Below, piece after piece: positions 1 to 7,088 of a DNA stretch of 12,027 nucleotides. Position numbers and translations under genes: made by a program. The notes under the pieces are model-generated. The model did not search any database. It saw only the letters and a list, made by a program, of their open reading frames with translations, and was not told where the DNA came from. How positions within the stretch are numbered: the stretch's first letter is position 1; the number at the start of each line of letters is the position of its first letter. Origin of the DNA: CAWCPR01 sp963797475 (lineage in GTDB: Bacteria; Chloroflexota; Anaerolineae; Anaerolineales; UBA4823); contig CAWCPR010000017.1 of the NCBI GenBank assembly GCA_963797475.1, positions 1 through 12,027 of the forward strand, given 5' to 3'.

Positions 1-26
1 GGATCGCCGGGCACGGCTGGTCTTGG

Positions 27-812
27 TCAAACTGGATGTAGGCAAGAACCGAGCTGCCGATGGCCGGGTACTGAAAGCGACTGGCCGGAAATTCGGCCGG
101 CGTGGCAGATTGGCGTAGGCGCCGGGTCGTCCGCCAGGGGATAGATCTCAAGACATTCATGGCCCTGGGCGTCGAGATCTTTCAATACTAGCCAGTCCTC
201 ACTCAAGGCAATCGCCGGAAAGCTGGGGAGCAGCGCGCGCGCTTTTTTCACCAAGCGCGCCCGGCCGGTTTCCAGCTCGAACAGCCAAAGCTGGTAGCCG
301 TGCGGGTCGTCGCTCATTGCCGTGACTAGCAGTAGCGCCGCACGGCCGCCCGCGGCATCCAACCCGCTGCCGGTTTCGAATTCCGCCGGCATGAGTCCTT
401 CCGGCAGCGTGACAATCTCACGCCGCGGGCGGTTGGGCAGATCCTCGATATCTCGCGCGTACAGAGTGTAGACCGGCTGGTCCGATTTCGGGCCCGGGCC
501 GGACGAAAGGGTGACCAGCCAGCGGCCGTCAAAGGCAAACCGCGCGAGCAGCGCTTCGCCCGGCCCGATGATCGGCTGCCAATCCAGCAGGTGGTCGATC
601 ACCTGGGGTGATTGGGCCGGTGTTGCTGATGGGAGGAGTGTCATCGTAGGCGTCATGGTAGCTGGACGAGAAGTAGCTGTTGGACCAGGTGTAGAAGTCG
701 CTGGAAGTACCGTTGCGGACGGTTGTGGATTAACGGGTAACGATGGAGCACATCCGGAAAGAGTGATGACTACAACCAGCCATAAAGTGTAACAGCGAGA
801 TCGAAGTGTCAT
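27..812 (-). CDS. Lipoprotein with Pro/Thr-rich linker and beta-propeller-like domain; apparently frameshifted, continues past the left edge
   Basis: Predicted secreted lipoprotein, third gene of the minus-strand sigma/anti-sigma operon, 84 nt after the 751-aa membrane protein. From the ATG at 812 it has a basic n-region (MTLRSR), a hydrophobic stretch and a lipobox LSGC with Cys21, then a Pro/Thr/Ser-rich linker to about residue 68. The rest is beta-rich, with short patterns such as YQLWLFELETG and LYARDIE that resemble propeller blades. The start at 812 is preferred over an in-frame ATG at 845 because AGGAAGG lies just before it (only 2 nt away) and the longer version would run through an intergenic hairpin. 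The frame stops at 27-29, but dropping one base of the ggccggc run at 95-101 opens a frame to base 1 that reads EFPASRFQYP and GSSVLAYIQFD, much more blade-like than the annotated tail. I infer a frameshift or assembly error and a longer original protein. The ligand is unknown; it may work with the neighbouring propeller-bearing membrane protein. Confidence 0.72.
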   Translation of the reverse strand: MTLRSRCYTLWLVVVITLSGCAPSLPVNPQPSATVLPATSTPGPTATSRPATMTPTMTLLPSATPAQSPQVIDHLLDWQPIIGPGEALLARFAFDGRWLVTLSSGPGPKSDQPVYTLYARDIEDLPNRPRREIVTLPEGLMPAEFETGSGLDAAGGRAALLLVTAMSDDPHGYQLWLFELETGRARLVKKARALLPSFPAIALSEDWLVLKDLDAQGHECLEIYPLADDPAPTPICHAGRISGQSLSVPGHRQLGSCLHPV

Positions 813-831
813 AACCTTCCTACATGAATTT

Positions 832-861
832 GGATGGAAAGCCACGCCGTGCTCTCCATCC
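832..861. repeat. Intergenic stem-loop between the 751-aa protein gene and the lipoprotein gene
   Basis: A perfect 7-bp inverted repeat, GGATGGA at 832-838 and TCCATCC at 855-861, encloses a 16-nt loop that can pair further on itself. On the plus strand a T-rich stretch follows it (tttctatttatt), like an intrinsic terminator for rightward transcription, but no plus-strand gene lies to its left. On the minus strand, the direction of the operon, it sits about 20 nt before the lipoprotein ATG. There it could act as an mRNA-processing, attenuation or stability element. The pairing is seen in the sequence; the function is inference. Confidence 0.45.
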
Positions 862-896
862 TTTCTATTTATTGGTCAACCGGATATTCGGACGAT

Positions 897-3152
897 TTAT
901 GGGATGATCACCCCATCTAATTCGCCACTCAATCCAGAAAGTCGGTATATTTCGCAACTATCCGGCGCGATTAAGATGATCTCGCCATCCGGGAGTTCGG
1001 GTGTAATTAAACTCACGCCCAGCAAGTGGCTCTCTTTTTCCCAGGCGATGCCATTAATCGCCATCGTAGGGTTATCCAGAACCAGGCGTGCCGGGCTCCC
1101 ATCCATCTCCTGGATATACAGGCTGCTATTGTCGCTGGCGCGATAGGCAATCCACTTTCCATCGGGTGATACCGCTGGCATCGGGGCTTTGCGAGATGAG
1201 TTTTCCAGCACAAACAGATCCTGGGTATTTCCTGTGCTGACTTCGACCGCACGGAGCAAGAAACCATTCCCACCCGAACCGGGAATTGCGTAATATAGGG
1301 TGGAACCATCCGGCGACCAACCTGCGATCAACTCGTACCCCAGGTTAGAGAACTGTCTGGAATTCTTACCATCACTCCCGGTGACAAAGATGCCAAACGA
1401 ATCACCTGGACTTACCGATGCAATCTGGCTACCGTCAGGCGACCAATGCAGATCGCGCCCAAACACCCCAAAGACCCCAACAGAGTCCCCACTCGTAAGA
1501 TCATAGATCATGATACCTTCCGCCGTAGTATAGGCCAGGCGTGTCGCATCCTGGGTAAGCGCTGCCCGCCCGCTGTCCGTTGCAATGACCTGCTGCTGCC
1601 CACCGTCCTGCCCGGCCAACAGGATCTGCATTTTGGGATTCAACTGTGTCAACACAACCCTGCCATCTAATCCTGCTGGTAAAAATGGCACTGCCTGGAA
1701 TGAACTGGCGTTCAAGCACGTATTCGCGGAAGACGCACTGAGCGGAAACTCCCGTAAGATCTCGGGCTGCCACTGCCCTTGCCAGGTTTCCGTGGGGCTG
1801 GCGGAAAGTGGATTGGAGAAAACAACGGTCAATTTTCCCTTGGGTAAATCAGAGTAGATCAAACTGGAGGTAAATATACCTCCCCATCCACCACCACCAC
1901 CGCCGCCGCCATTGGCGCGATGCCCTTCGATTTGAACGCTGACGCCGCTCAGATTTTCCCCCGGGTCAATTTGGAAGGAATAGCCATCAGGGTTGGCGGT
2001 AACCGAAATCAACCGGACGGTTTGCCCAGCCAACTGAACATCCTGATTCACCTCCCATACCTGTTCAGGCTGTGGGTTCATCCCAACATCGACGGTGATC
2101 TCCGCTGAAGCTTGGGGATCTACCTGTGAAACGACCACTCCGGAAACACTGATCGTCAAGGGGAACTTTACCCCAGCTCCCTTGATCTGCATCACCCATG
2201 CGGACCCGCCCTGTCCCATACTGGAGTCATCCAATGGCTGCACATCGTTGGGGAACAAGTAACTTATCTTCTTGCCATCTGCATCACGAAGGATGGCAGC
2301 GCCCGTAATTTGCAGCCAGCTCCCTTCAGGGAGGTGTGGGCGTACCGCTCCCAGCAGGATATAACCATCCTCTGTTTCGATGATTTTATCCACAGAAACC
2401 GAAGCTTGGGGGGGTGCGGTTGTAATGATGGTTGAAGGTGTTTCGGTCGTCTGGTCAGAACCATTTATGGTTGGCGTAACCGTAACCAGGGGTGTCACAT
2501 CGAAAACAGGTAGGATGGTCAGGTTCGGTGGCGCTGCGATAAAACGAATGGGCAGCTCCCAATTTAAGGGGACCGTTCCAGGAAGGGTATTAAAGATACA
2601 AGGAATAATAAGCGTAGCTTCGTTTACATGGGCTGGAATGGGAGCGCTAATATCTGTTTTTGTTCCATCGGGTAAAAGCAGGTACGGATTGTCAATGCAT
2701 CCCGAAACCACTTCATCTTCTGGGTAGGCTGAAAGGGGAACGCCAGAAACACCATAGTCGATCCTCGTCTCTGTACCCGTGAGGACAGCCTCATTTACGG
2801 AGACGGTGATACCATCGCGAGAAATACGGACCGGCTCGGCTAAAATGCGGAATGGGCTACTTTGATCCACAATGCCGACACCCGGCATATAACCAAAAAG
2901 GTGAAGGACCGCCGCATAAACACGTTGCGGGCCAATCACCAGGGTGCCGATGATCATCAGGGAAATAATCGCCAGAGCGAAAGTCCATGCAGGCCTCAAT
3001 CCAAATAAGGGGCGAGATTTTCGAGACTTTGCAACCGCACGACCCATTAAATCGCCATATACCTGATCAACAAATTCGGTGCGGATCTCAGGTACGCCGA
3101 AAGATTGACGAACCTTTTCTTCAAATTGAGGGGTGGATGCCCGTTCATTCAT
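897..3152 (-). CDS. Membrane protein, probable anti-sigma factor, with large ectodomain and C-terminal TolB/PD40-like beta-propeller
   Basis: A 751-aa single-pass membrane protein, probably the regulator (anti-sigma) of the ECF sigma factor encoded just upstream. Residues 1-53 are cytoplasmic and charged, 54-74 form the membrane helix, and FGYMPGVGIVD (86-96) follows immediately outside. Residues about 100-465 form a beta-rich ectodomain that recalls DUF4179-type anti-sigma ectodomains (family by resemblance only). It contains a Thr/Pro-rich stretch (218-248) and a run of eight glycines (415-422). Residues about 485-740 look like a beta-propeller, with WSPDG at 570-574 and 612-616 and VSPDG at 661-665. 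The start at 3152 is chosen over 3242 because GGAGG lies 6 nt before it and the longer version would lie inside the sigma gene. It overlaps the sigma stop by 8 nt (ATGAATGA), implying coupled translation. No HxxxCxxC zinc anti-sigma motif is seen, so the anti-sigma role rests on gene order and topology. It has the same layout as the 769-aa protein to the right but a different C-terminal module. Confidence 0.85.
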   Translation of the reverse strand: MNERASTPQFEEKVRQSFGVPEIRTEFVDQVYGDLMGRAVAKSRKSRPLFGLRPAWTFALAIISLMIIGTLVIGPQRVYAAVLHLFGYMPGVGIVDQSSPFRILAEPVRISRDGITVSVNEAVLTGTETRIDYGVSGVPLSAYPEDEVVSGCIDNPYLLLPDGTKTDISAPIPAHVNEATLIIPCIFNTLPGTVPLNWELPIRFIAAPPNLTILPVFDVTPLVTVTPTINGSDQTTETPSTIITTAPPQASVSVDKIIETEDGYILLGAVRPHLPEGSWLQITGAAILRDADGKKISYLFPNDVQPLDDSSMGQGGSAWVMQIKGAGVKFPLTISVSGVVVSQVDPQASAEITVDVGMNPQPEQVWEVNQDVQLAGQTVRLISVTANPDGYSFQIDPGENLSGVSVQIEGHRANGGGGGGGGWGGIFTSSLIYSDLPKGKLTVVFSNPLSASPTETWQGQWQPEILREFPLSASSANTCLNASSFQAVPFLPAGLDGRVVLTQLNPKMQILLAGQDGGQQQVIATDSGRAALTQDATRLAYTTAEGIMIYDLTSGDSVGVFGVFGRDLHWSPDGSQIASVSPGDSFGIFVTGSDGKNSRQFSNLGYELIAGWSPDGSTLYYAIPGSGGNGFLLRAVEVSTGNTQDLFVLENSSRKAPMPAVSPDGKWIAYRASDNSSLYIQEMDGSPARLVLDNPTMAINGIAWEKESHLLGVSLITPELPDGEIILIAPDSCEIYRLSGLSGELDGVIIP
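1887..1910 (-). repeat. Triplet repeat encoding eight glycines in the 751-aa membrane protein
   Basis: On the coding (minus) strand there are three GGC, four GGT and one GGA codons in a row, giving Gly8 at residues 415-422, followed by Trp-Gly-Gly. It interrupts the beta-rich ectodomain and looks like an exposed flexible loop. The block of identical triplets is prone to in-frame length change by slippage. Confidence 0.8.
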
Positions 3153-3720
3153 TTGAAACCTCCAACTGGCTGTGCAACCGAGCCAGCAATCGGTAGATCG
3201 ATTTTTTGACCGCGTCTTCATTGCGGTGAAGGAAATGGGCAATTTCTGGGAAGCTCATGGCTGCGAGAAACCTTAAACGCAGCAGTTCACGATCTTCTTC
3301 CGGTAATGCCTGAATAAGTTTTGAGAGGGCTGCCATTTGCTCGAATTGAATCACGCCGTATAATGGATCGTTTTCCACAGGAATATTCGCGGCTTCATCA
3401 ATGGATGATAGGTTTATCCGTTGGCGAAAGTGATCCATCGCCTTATTGCGGGCGATCGTAAACAGCCAGGAAGCGAAGTGCCGGTCCTCGCGAAACCGAT
3501 CAAAGGATTCAAAGGCAACGAGAAATGCCTGGGCAGTAATATCTTCTGCTTCATGCACATTTCCAACCCGGCTGTAGAGATATCGGAAGACCGGTTCTAC
3601 ATAGAGCTTATATAGCTCGCCAAATGCCTTTGGATCCTCTCGAGCGGCTTTGATGATCCTGAGTTCATCTGCCTCACGATTAATCTTTTCGGAAATCAAC
3701 ATAATGCTGCTTTCTGCCAT
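3145..3720 (-). CDS. ECF-type RNA polymerase sigma factor (sigma-70 family)
   Basis: A 191-aa extracytoplasmic-function sigma factor that would direct RNA polymerase to a dedicated regulon. Region 2 covers about residues 32-100, with DPKAFGELYKLYVEPVFRYL and AEDITAQAFL for core binding, then FASWLFTIARNKAMDHFRQR for -10 melting and recognition. Region 4 covers about 138-185, with LPEEDRELLRLRF, then a helix-turn-helix (MSFPEIAHFLHRNEDAVKKS) for the -35 element. The length is typical, with no extra C-terminal domain. The start at 3720 (MAESS) is preferred over the in-frame ATG at 3744 because AGAAAGGA lies about 6 nt before it. Its stop lies inside the first codons of the 751-aa membrane protein, so the two are very likely co-translated. 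It is clearly paralogous to the sigma factor at 6464-7006 (both share YRYLY- or FRYLY-type and LGNVH/VGNVH motifs). Its own promoter is not clear; no convincing GGAAC/CGTC autoregulatory ECF promoter was found. Confidence 0.95.
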   Translation of the reverse strand: MAESSIMLISEKINREADELRIIKAAREDPKAFGELYKLYVEPVFRYLYSRVGNVHEAEDITAQAFLVAFESFDRFREDRHFASWLFTIARNKAMDHFRQRINLSSIDEAANIPVENDPLYGVIQFEQMAALSKLIQALPEEDRELLRLRFLAAMSFPEIAHFLHRNEDAVKKSIYRLLARLHSQLEVSNE

Positions 3721-4161
3721 GAATTTCCTTTCTGATGCTTGCAACCGTTCCCGCGGGTTTGATTAATTTTTGAGCTCTATAAGTAAGACGAGAAAACAGG
3801 ATAATAGGGACAGATCGACGAATTGGATCTGCCCATTGTTTATTTCTCAGGTATAAAAAATTCCGATTTACCTATGTTAATAATGTACAACAAAATCTGA
3901 CCATTATATCCCGGGCATTGTATCCCCCGATCCATTTAGGCCCAGGTGTACTAATTACAACCACAAAGTTCTTTAGGATTGCACAAGGCTAAACAGCCAG
4001 CAAGACGGCAAGAAATCTCCAGGTTTGTACTTAGCATTGATAATCCAAAAGTGAAGAAAAGGGGTTTCCAGAATTGGAAACTCCTTCCACAAGGTGGATT
4101 TCACAAAATTGTTTACGGCATGATTAGCTGGTCTAGAATCTGGCTTACTTCTTCTGGAAGG
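3721..4161. other. Gene-free spacer between the two sigma/anti-sigma units
   Basis: About 440 nt, distinctly AT-richer than its flanks, with no credible gene. It holds a terminator-like hairpin near 4061-4084, described separately, and a second hairpin at 3807-3834 (gggacagatc pairing with gatctgccc, 9 bp with one bulged A and a 9-nt loop). It must also carry the promoter of the downstream sigma operon. A minus-strand TATAAT (plus-strand attata, 3903-3908) is present but has no good -35 box at 16-18 nt, so I do not call it. A short plus-strand reading frame from 3979 to 4227 runs into the 3' end of the 769-aa gene and has no family resemblance. Confidence 0.6.
4051..4084 (-). terminator. Candidate intrinsic terminator of the 769-aa protein operon
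   Basis: Read on the minus strand, GGAGTTTCC and GGAAACCCC form a stem around a 6-nt loop (AATTCT). There is one internal A-C mismatch and a perfect 6-bp core (GTTTCC/GGAAAC). TTTTCTTCAC follows directly. It begins 77 nt past the stop of the 769-aa gene, in the right direction to end that operon before the next sigma gene. The stem is modest and the T-tract is interrupted, so termination efficiency is uncertain. Confidence 0.5.
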
Positions 4162-6471
4162 CTATCCACCTTTTCGATAGAAATAAACCGGGTGGTGTCT
4201 TTGACGCGTGTCGTTCCATCGCTGTAGGTCATCTGATTTCTGAGTCTGCAACACAGTTCCGTTCTCGGGATCGATACAGGCGGAATGGATCATTGCCTGA
4301 ACAGGCAGCGGCTCGTTGGAGAAGACCATTGGGGGATCATAAGGCACTGTCCCAATATACAACTGGCAGGACTTGCCATCCACTGCGCCATTTTCCTGTC
4401 GAAGCGTACCCCCACCCGAGACGACACTATTGAAGTAGGAGCGTTGGTCCCAATCGTAGGAAGGTTTGGCAACGTAAAGGTCCTGTCCTATCCCGCCGCG
4501 GCCTTCGGGCAGGGAGAAGTGATACAGCCCACTGTCAATATCCGCGCCCAGGAGCCGCCCGTCGAGCGTCTTCCGTAGATAGATGGTTGTGCGGATATAT
4601 CCCTCTTGATCCAACAGGAACCAGGCGTCGGTGCGGTAAAGGAGTGGTTGTTCGGGTAAGTCACCGGTATCCAATGTGCCAACCGGCTCGGCCTGCTCGA
4701 CCTGCATCACCTGATGAACCCACCCAGGGCCGCCAGGAACCTGGGCGCTCGCGCGCAACGCCTGAAATTCCTCCAACAGCGGCTGGTCGGGAACGAGCGT
4801 GGGAGCAGGCGGGGCCATCCGCGTGGGAGCCGGGGTAGGCTTCACGGTTGTGATTGCCATCGGCTGCGGCTGCCAGGTGATTTCCCACGATCCGTCGACC
4901 TTATAGAGGATTTCGGAGATGTACAAATCCAATGGCTTTATCGGCAGAGCGGGCAAGCTGATCCGGCTGACCAGTACGCCGCGGGCTTTGTCGTAGCCAG
5001 CTTCGTAAGAGGACGCGCCCTCCGTCGGAAAGAGGTTGAGCGAGGTAATCCCCGGCAGGGGCTGCGCGTCAATCTCCAGGATGACGGAACCGTCCTGGCC
5101 GGGTTTCAGGCGCGCCTGGGTGAAGTGCAGAGAGAACCCACCCGCCTGGATCGTTTGATCGATGCGCCATTCCTGGCCGATAGAAGCGGATTGGCCCGCA
5201 TCAACGCGCAGGACCGGCGCGCCGGCAGGGTCATCGACCGCTGCGCCAGAAATGGACAGGATCGCCCAATCGAGGCGGAAGGTGAGCGGACTGCTGCCAT
5301 CGACCGGGGAAGTGACGACGGAGGGTAGGGAGGAATAGTTCGGATTTTCGATGGAATATGCGCCGCCATCCGGCCCGCCGGTGAGGATATAGTAGCGACC
5401 CTGCGCATCCTGTAAAGTGATTGGCGCAGTGTGATGAATGAAGCGGTTGGATCCTTCCCATTCCATTGCGAGTTGGAAAGCGGTTTCGGAGGACGTTTGA
5501 AAGGCTTTGATGAGCCGCATCGTAACCCCGTTGATTTGAGGGCTGCGTAGATCGAGATTCTGAACTGCGTTCACGCCTTGAGCAGGCGTCAACGGAGTCA
5601 GGCGAATAGGAATCGCCCAGTTCTCGGGCAGCTCGCCGGGCAGAGCGTTCGGCAGACGCTGCATTTCAAGGGTGAACTGATTTACACCCTCCGGCAGGGG
5701 CGAGCGAACAAGACGGCACGACAACCAGGAGGTGACGCCATCACCGCCTCCGCTGCAATGCCCACCATCCGCGAGGTTTAGTACACTTCCATCGGGCAGG
5801 TGAACGTTGACCAGAAATGGATCTTCCTCGTTTGCCTCGGCGGCAAATTTCTCGGCACGTTCTGGCCCAAAGATGTCTGCGGGTAATCCAGAGATCTGGT
5901 AGGCAATCACCAGCCGGTCGGCTTCGGATACCACCTGCTCGATGGTCAGGGTAATGCCCTGGCGTTCCTGAGAGGAGATTGGGCCAACAGGAGCGGCGGT
6001 ATCCAATTCAGCGGGCGTTGTTTCGGTACCCTCGAAAATGATTTCGGAAGCGATCCGCGGCATGGGCGTACCCGCTCCACCGGGAGAAGCGGCAGGCGCT
6101 GTCGCTTCGAGTGTTCGACTGACTACAATGGGCGTCTCCAGGATCGATTGTACATCGTCGACAAAGCCAATACCGGGGATAAACCCTGTCAGCCGGCCCA
6201 CGGCATAGGCAATCCCGGTCAAGAGCAGCAGCGCCAGCAGGGCAGCGAGGAGGGCCAACATGGGACGAGTGCGTAGCGAGAGCATAAAAGAACTCCTGAG
6301 TCTGGATGGATGGAATGAGGCGGTTTGCGGGCGCGCGATCAGCCCAGCGTGCAGCTTGCGCAATTGCGCTTCCAAACGTTCCGCGAAAGCAGAATCGGGT
6401 TGTGACGCCGTATGGTACGCGTCTAGCGTAGAGCGCAGCTCGGGGGGCGGGTTTGGTTCTATTTCACGCAT
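4162..6471 (-). CDS. Membrane protein, probable anti-sigma factor, with large ectodomain and unrecognised C-terminal module
   Basis: A 769-aa single-pass membrane protein, likely partner of the sigma factor immediately upstream. The N-terminal 70 residues are cytoplasmic and include a helical stretch DSAFAERLEAQLRKLHAGL. Residues 71-91 are a Leu/Ala-rich membrane helix, followed by TGFIPGIGFVDD (95-106), which matches the juxtamembrane motif of the 751-aa paralogue. The ectodomain (about 160-538) aligns by eye with that paralogue, e.g. LPGELPENWAIPIR (277-290) against LPGTVPLNWELPIR. After a Pro/Thr-rich linker (544-562) comes a roughly 200-residue module (570-769) that I do not recognise. 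It is rich in aromatic residues and beta-strand-like, and shows no WSPDG repeats. The ATG at 6471 has AGGTGG 3 nt before it and overlaps the sigma stop by 8 nt (ATGCGTGA). No zinc anti-sigma motif is visible, so the anti-sigma role is inferred from gene order, coupling and topology. Confidence 0.85.
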   Translation of the reverse strand: MREIEPNPPPELRSTLDAYHTASQPDSAFAERLEAQLRKLHAGLIARPQTASFHPSRLRSSFMLSLRTRPMLALLAALLALLLLTGIAYAVGRLTGFIPGIGFVDDVQSILETPIVVSRTLEATAPAASPGGAGTPMPRIASEIIFEGTETTPAELDTAAPVGPISSQERQGITLTIEQVVSEADRLVIAYQISGLPADIFGPERAEKFAAEANEEDPFLVNVHLPDGSVLNLADGGHCSGGGDGVTSWLSCRLVRSPLPEGVNQFTLEMQRLPNALPGELPENWAIPIRLTPLTPAQGVNAVQNLDLRSPQINGVTMRLIKAFQTSSETAFQLAMEWEGSNRFIHHTAPITLQDAQGRYYILTGGPDGGAYSIENPNYSSLPSVVTSPVDGSSPLTFRLDWAILSISGAAVDDPAGAPVLRVDAGQSASIGQEWRIDQTIQAGGFSLHFTQARLKPGQDGSVILEIDAQPLPGITSLNLFPTEGASSYEAGYDKARGVLVSRISLPALPIKPLDLYISEILYKVDGSWEITWQPQPMAITTVKPTPAPTRMAPPAPTLVPDQPLLEEFQALRASAQVPGGPGWVHQVMQVEQAEPVGTLDTGDLPEQPLLYRTDAWFLLDQEGYIRTTIYLRKTLDGRLLGADIDSGLYHFSLPEGRGGIGQDLYVAKPSYDWDQRSYFNSVVSGGGTLRQENGAVDGKSCQLYIGTVPYDPPMVFSNEPLPVQAMIHSACIDPENGTVLQTQKSDDLQRWNDTRQRHHPVYFYRKGG

Positions 6472-7006
6472 TTTCCACCTCCCAATGGTCGCGCAGGTGT
6501 TCCAATGTCCGGTAGATCATCATTTTCACAGCTGCTTCACTACGTCCCTCGATCTGGCCGATTTGGCCAAAGCTCAACCCGGCTGAGAAGCGCATGCGCA
6601 GCAGTTCCTGGCGTTCTTCATCCAACTGAGCGAGTAACAAAGCAAGCCGATGCAAGTCCTCACCTTTTTCGATGGCCGCCAACAGACTGGGATCTGGCGC
6701 TGGCGGGTCAGCTAGTTCCTCTTCGGGCCTTTGGCGATAGAAATCCGCGATACGCCGGCGGGCGATGGAGAACAGCCATGCCACAAAACAACCACTTTCC
6801 CGGTACCGATTGTTGACCACTCCTTCCAATGCCTCGGTAAACACCTGCGCGGTCAGATCTTCGACATCGTGGACGTTCCCCAGCCTGCGGTAGAGGTAAC
6901 GATAGATCGGCGTAAGGTAGCGCCGGTACAGCACGCCAAAAGCATCCGGGTTTCGCCTGGCCTGTTCCACGAGCGCTACATCATCCATTGCAGTGAAGTT
7001 TTGCAT
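6464..7006 (-). CDS. ECF-type RNA polymerase sigma factor (sigma-70 family)
   Basis: A 180-aa ECF sigma factor heading the first minus-strand unit. Region 2 spans about residues 20-92, with NPDAFGVLYRRYLTPIYRYL, VEDLTAQVF and FVAWLFSIARRRIADFYRQR. Region 4 spans about 125-172, with LDEERQELLRMRF and the helix-turn-helix LSFGQIGQIEGRSEAAVKMM. An acidic, proline-rich linker joins them (PEEELADPPAPDP). The ATG at 7006 is kept although no Shine-Dalgarno precedes it: a TTACTT-17-TATAAA promoter ends 9 nt before the ATG, which fits a leaderless or nearly leaderless transcript. An internal ATG at 6988 also lacks a ribosome-binding site. The stop overlaps the start of the 769-aa membrane protein by 8 nt. 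It is paralogous to the sigma factor at 3145-3720, and the two probably serve distinct but related regulons. Confidence 0.95.
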   Translation of the reverse strand: MQNFTAMDDVALVEQARRNPDAFGVLYRRYLTPIYRYLYRRLGNVHDVEDLTAQVFTEALEGVVNNRYRESGCFVAWLFSIARRRIADFYRQRPEEELADPPAPDPSLLAAIEKGEDLHRLALLLAQLDEERQELLRMRFSAGLSFGQIGQIEGRSEAAVKMMIYRTLEHLRDHWEVENA

Positions 7007-7015
7007 ACGTTATTT

Positions 7016-7044
7016 TTTATATCGAGGAAAGAACCAAAAAGTAA
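7016..7044 (-). promoter_or_regulatory. Predicted promoter of the sigma/769-aa protein operon, implying a leaderless mRNA
   Basis: On the minus strand, TTACTT (plus 7039-7044) and TATAAA (plus 7016-7021) are separated by 17 nt. The -10 box ends 9 nt before the ATG at 7006, so transcription would start at or within about 3 nt of the start codon. The element resembles a housekeeping-type promoter rather than an ECF promoter. The -35 box is a weak match. Confidence 0.5.
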
Positions 7045-7088
7045 CAGAATTGGGGAAAATTATTTTCGGCTTTTGATACAACGTGTTA

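Noticed and set aside
1885..1913. Tandem triplet run as a possible CRISPR or regulatory repeat
   Set aside because: It is an in-frame glycine run inside a coding region; no spaced repeats exist anywhere in the window.
3153..3242. Longer start for the 751-aa membrane protein
   Set aside because: The extra 30 residues lie in the sigma gene in another frame; GGAGG before 3152 decides the start.
3747..3751. GGAAC on the minus strand as an ECF -35 box for the sigma gene at 3720
   Set aside because: No CGTC-like -10 follows at 16-17 nt and it would place the start within the ribosome-binding region.
4714..5328. 204-residue plus-strand reading frame inside the 769-aa gene
   Set aside because: Arg/Gly/Asp-rich low-information translation antisense to a conserved ectodomain; no ribosome-binding site.
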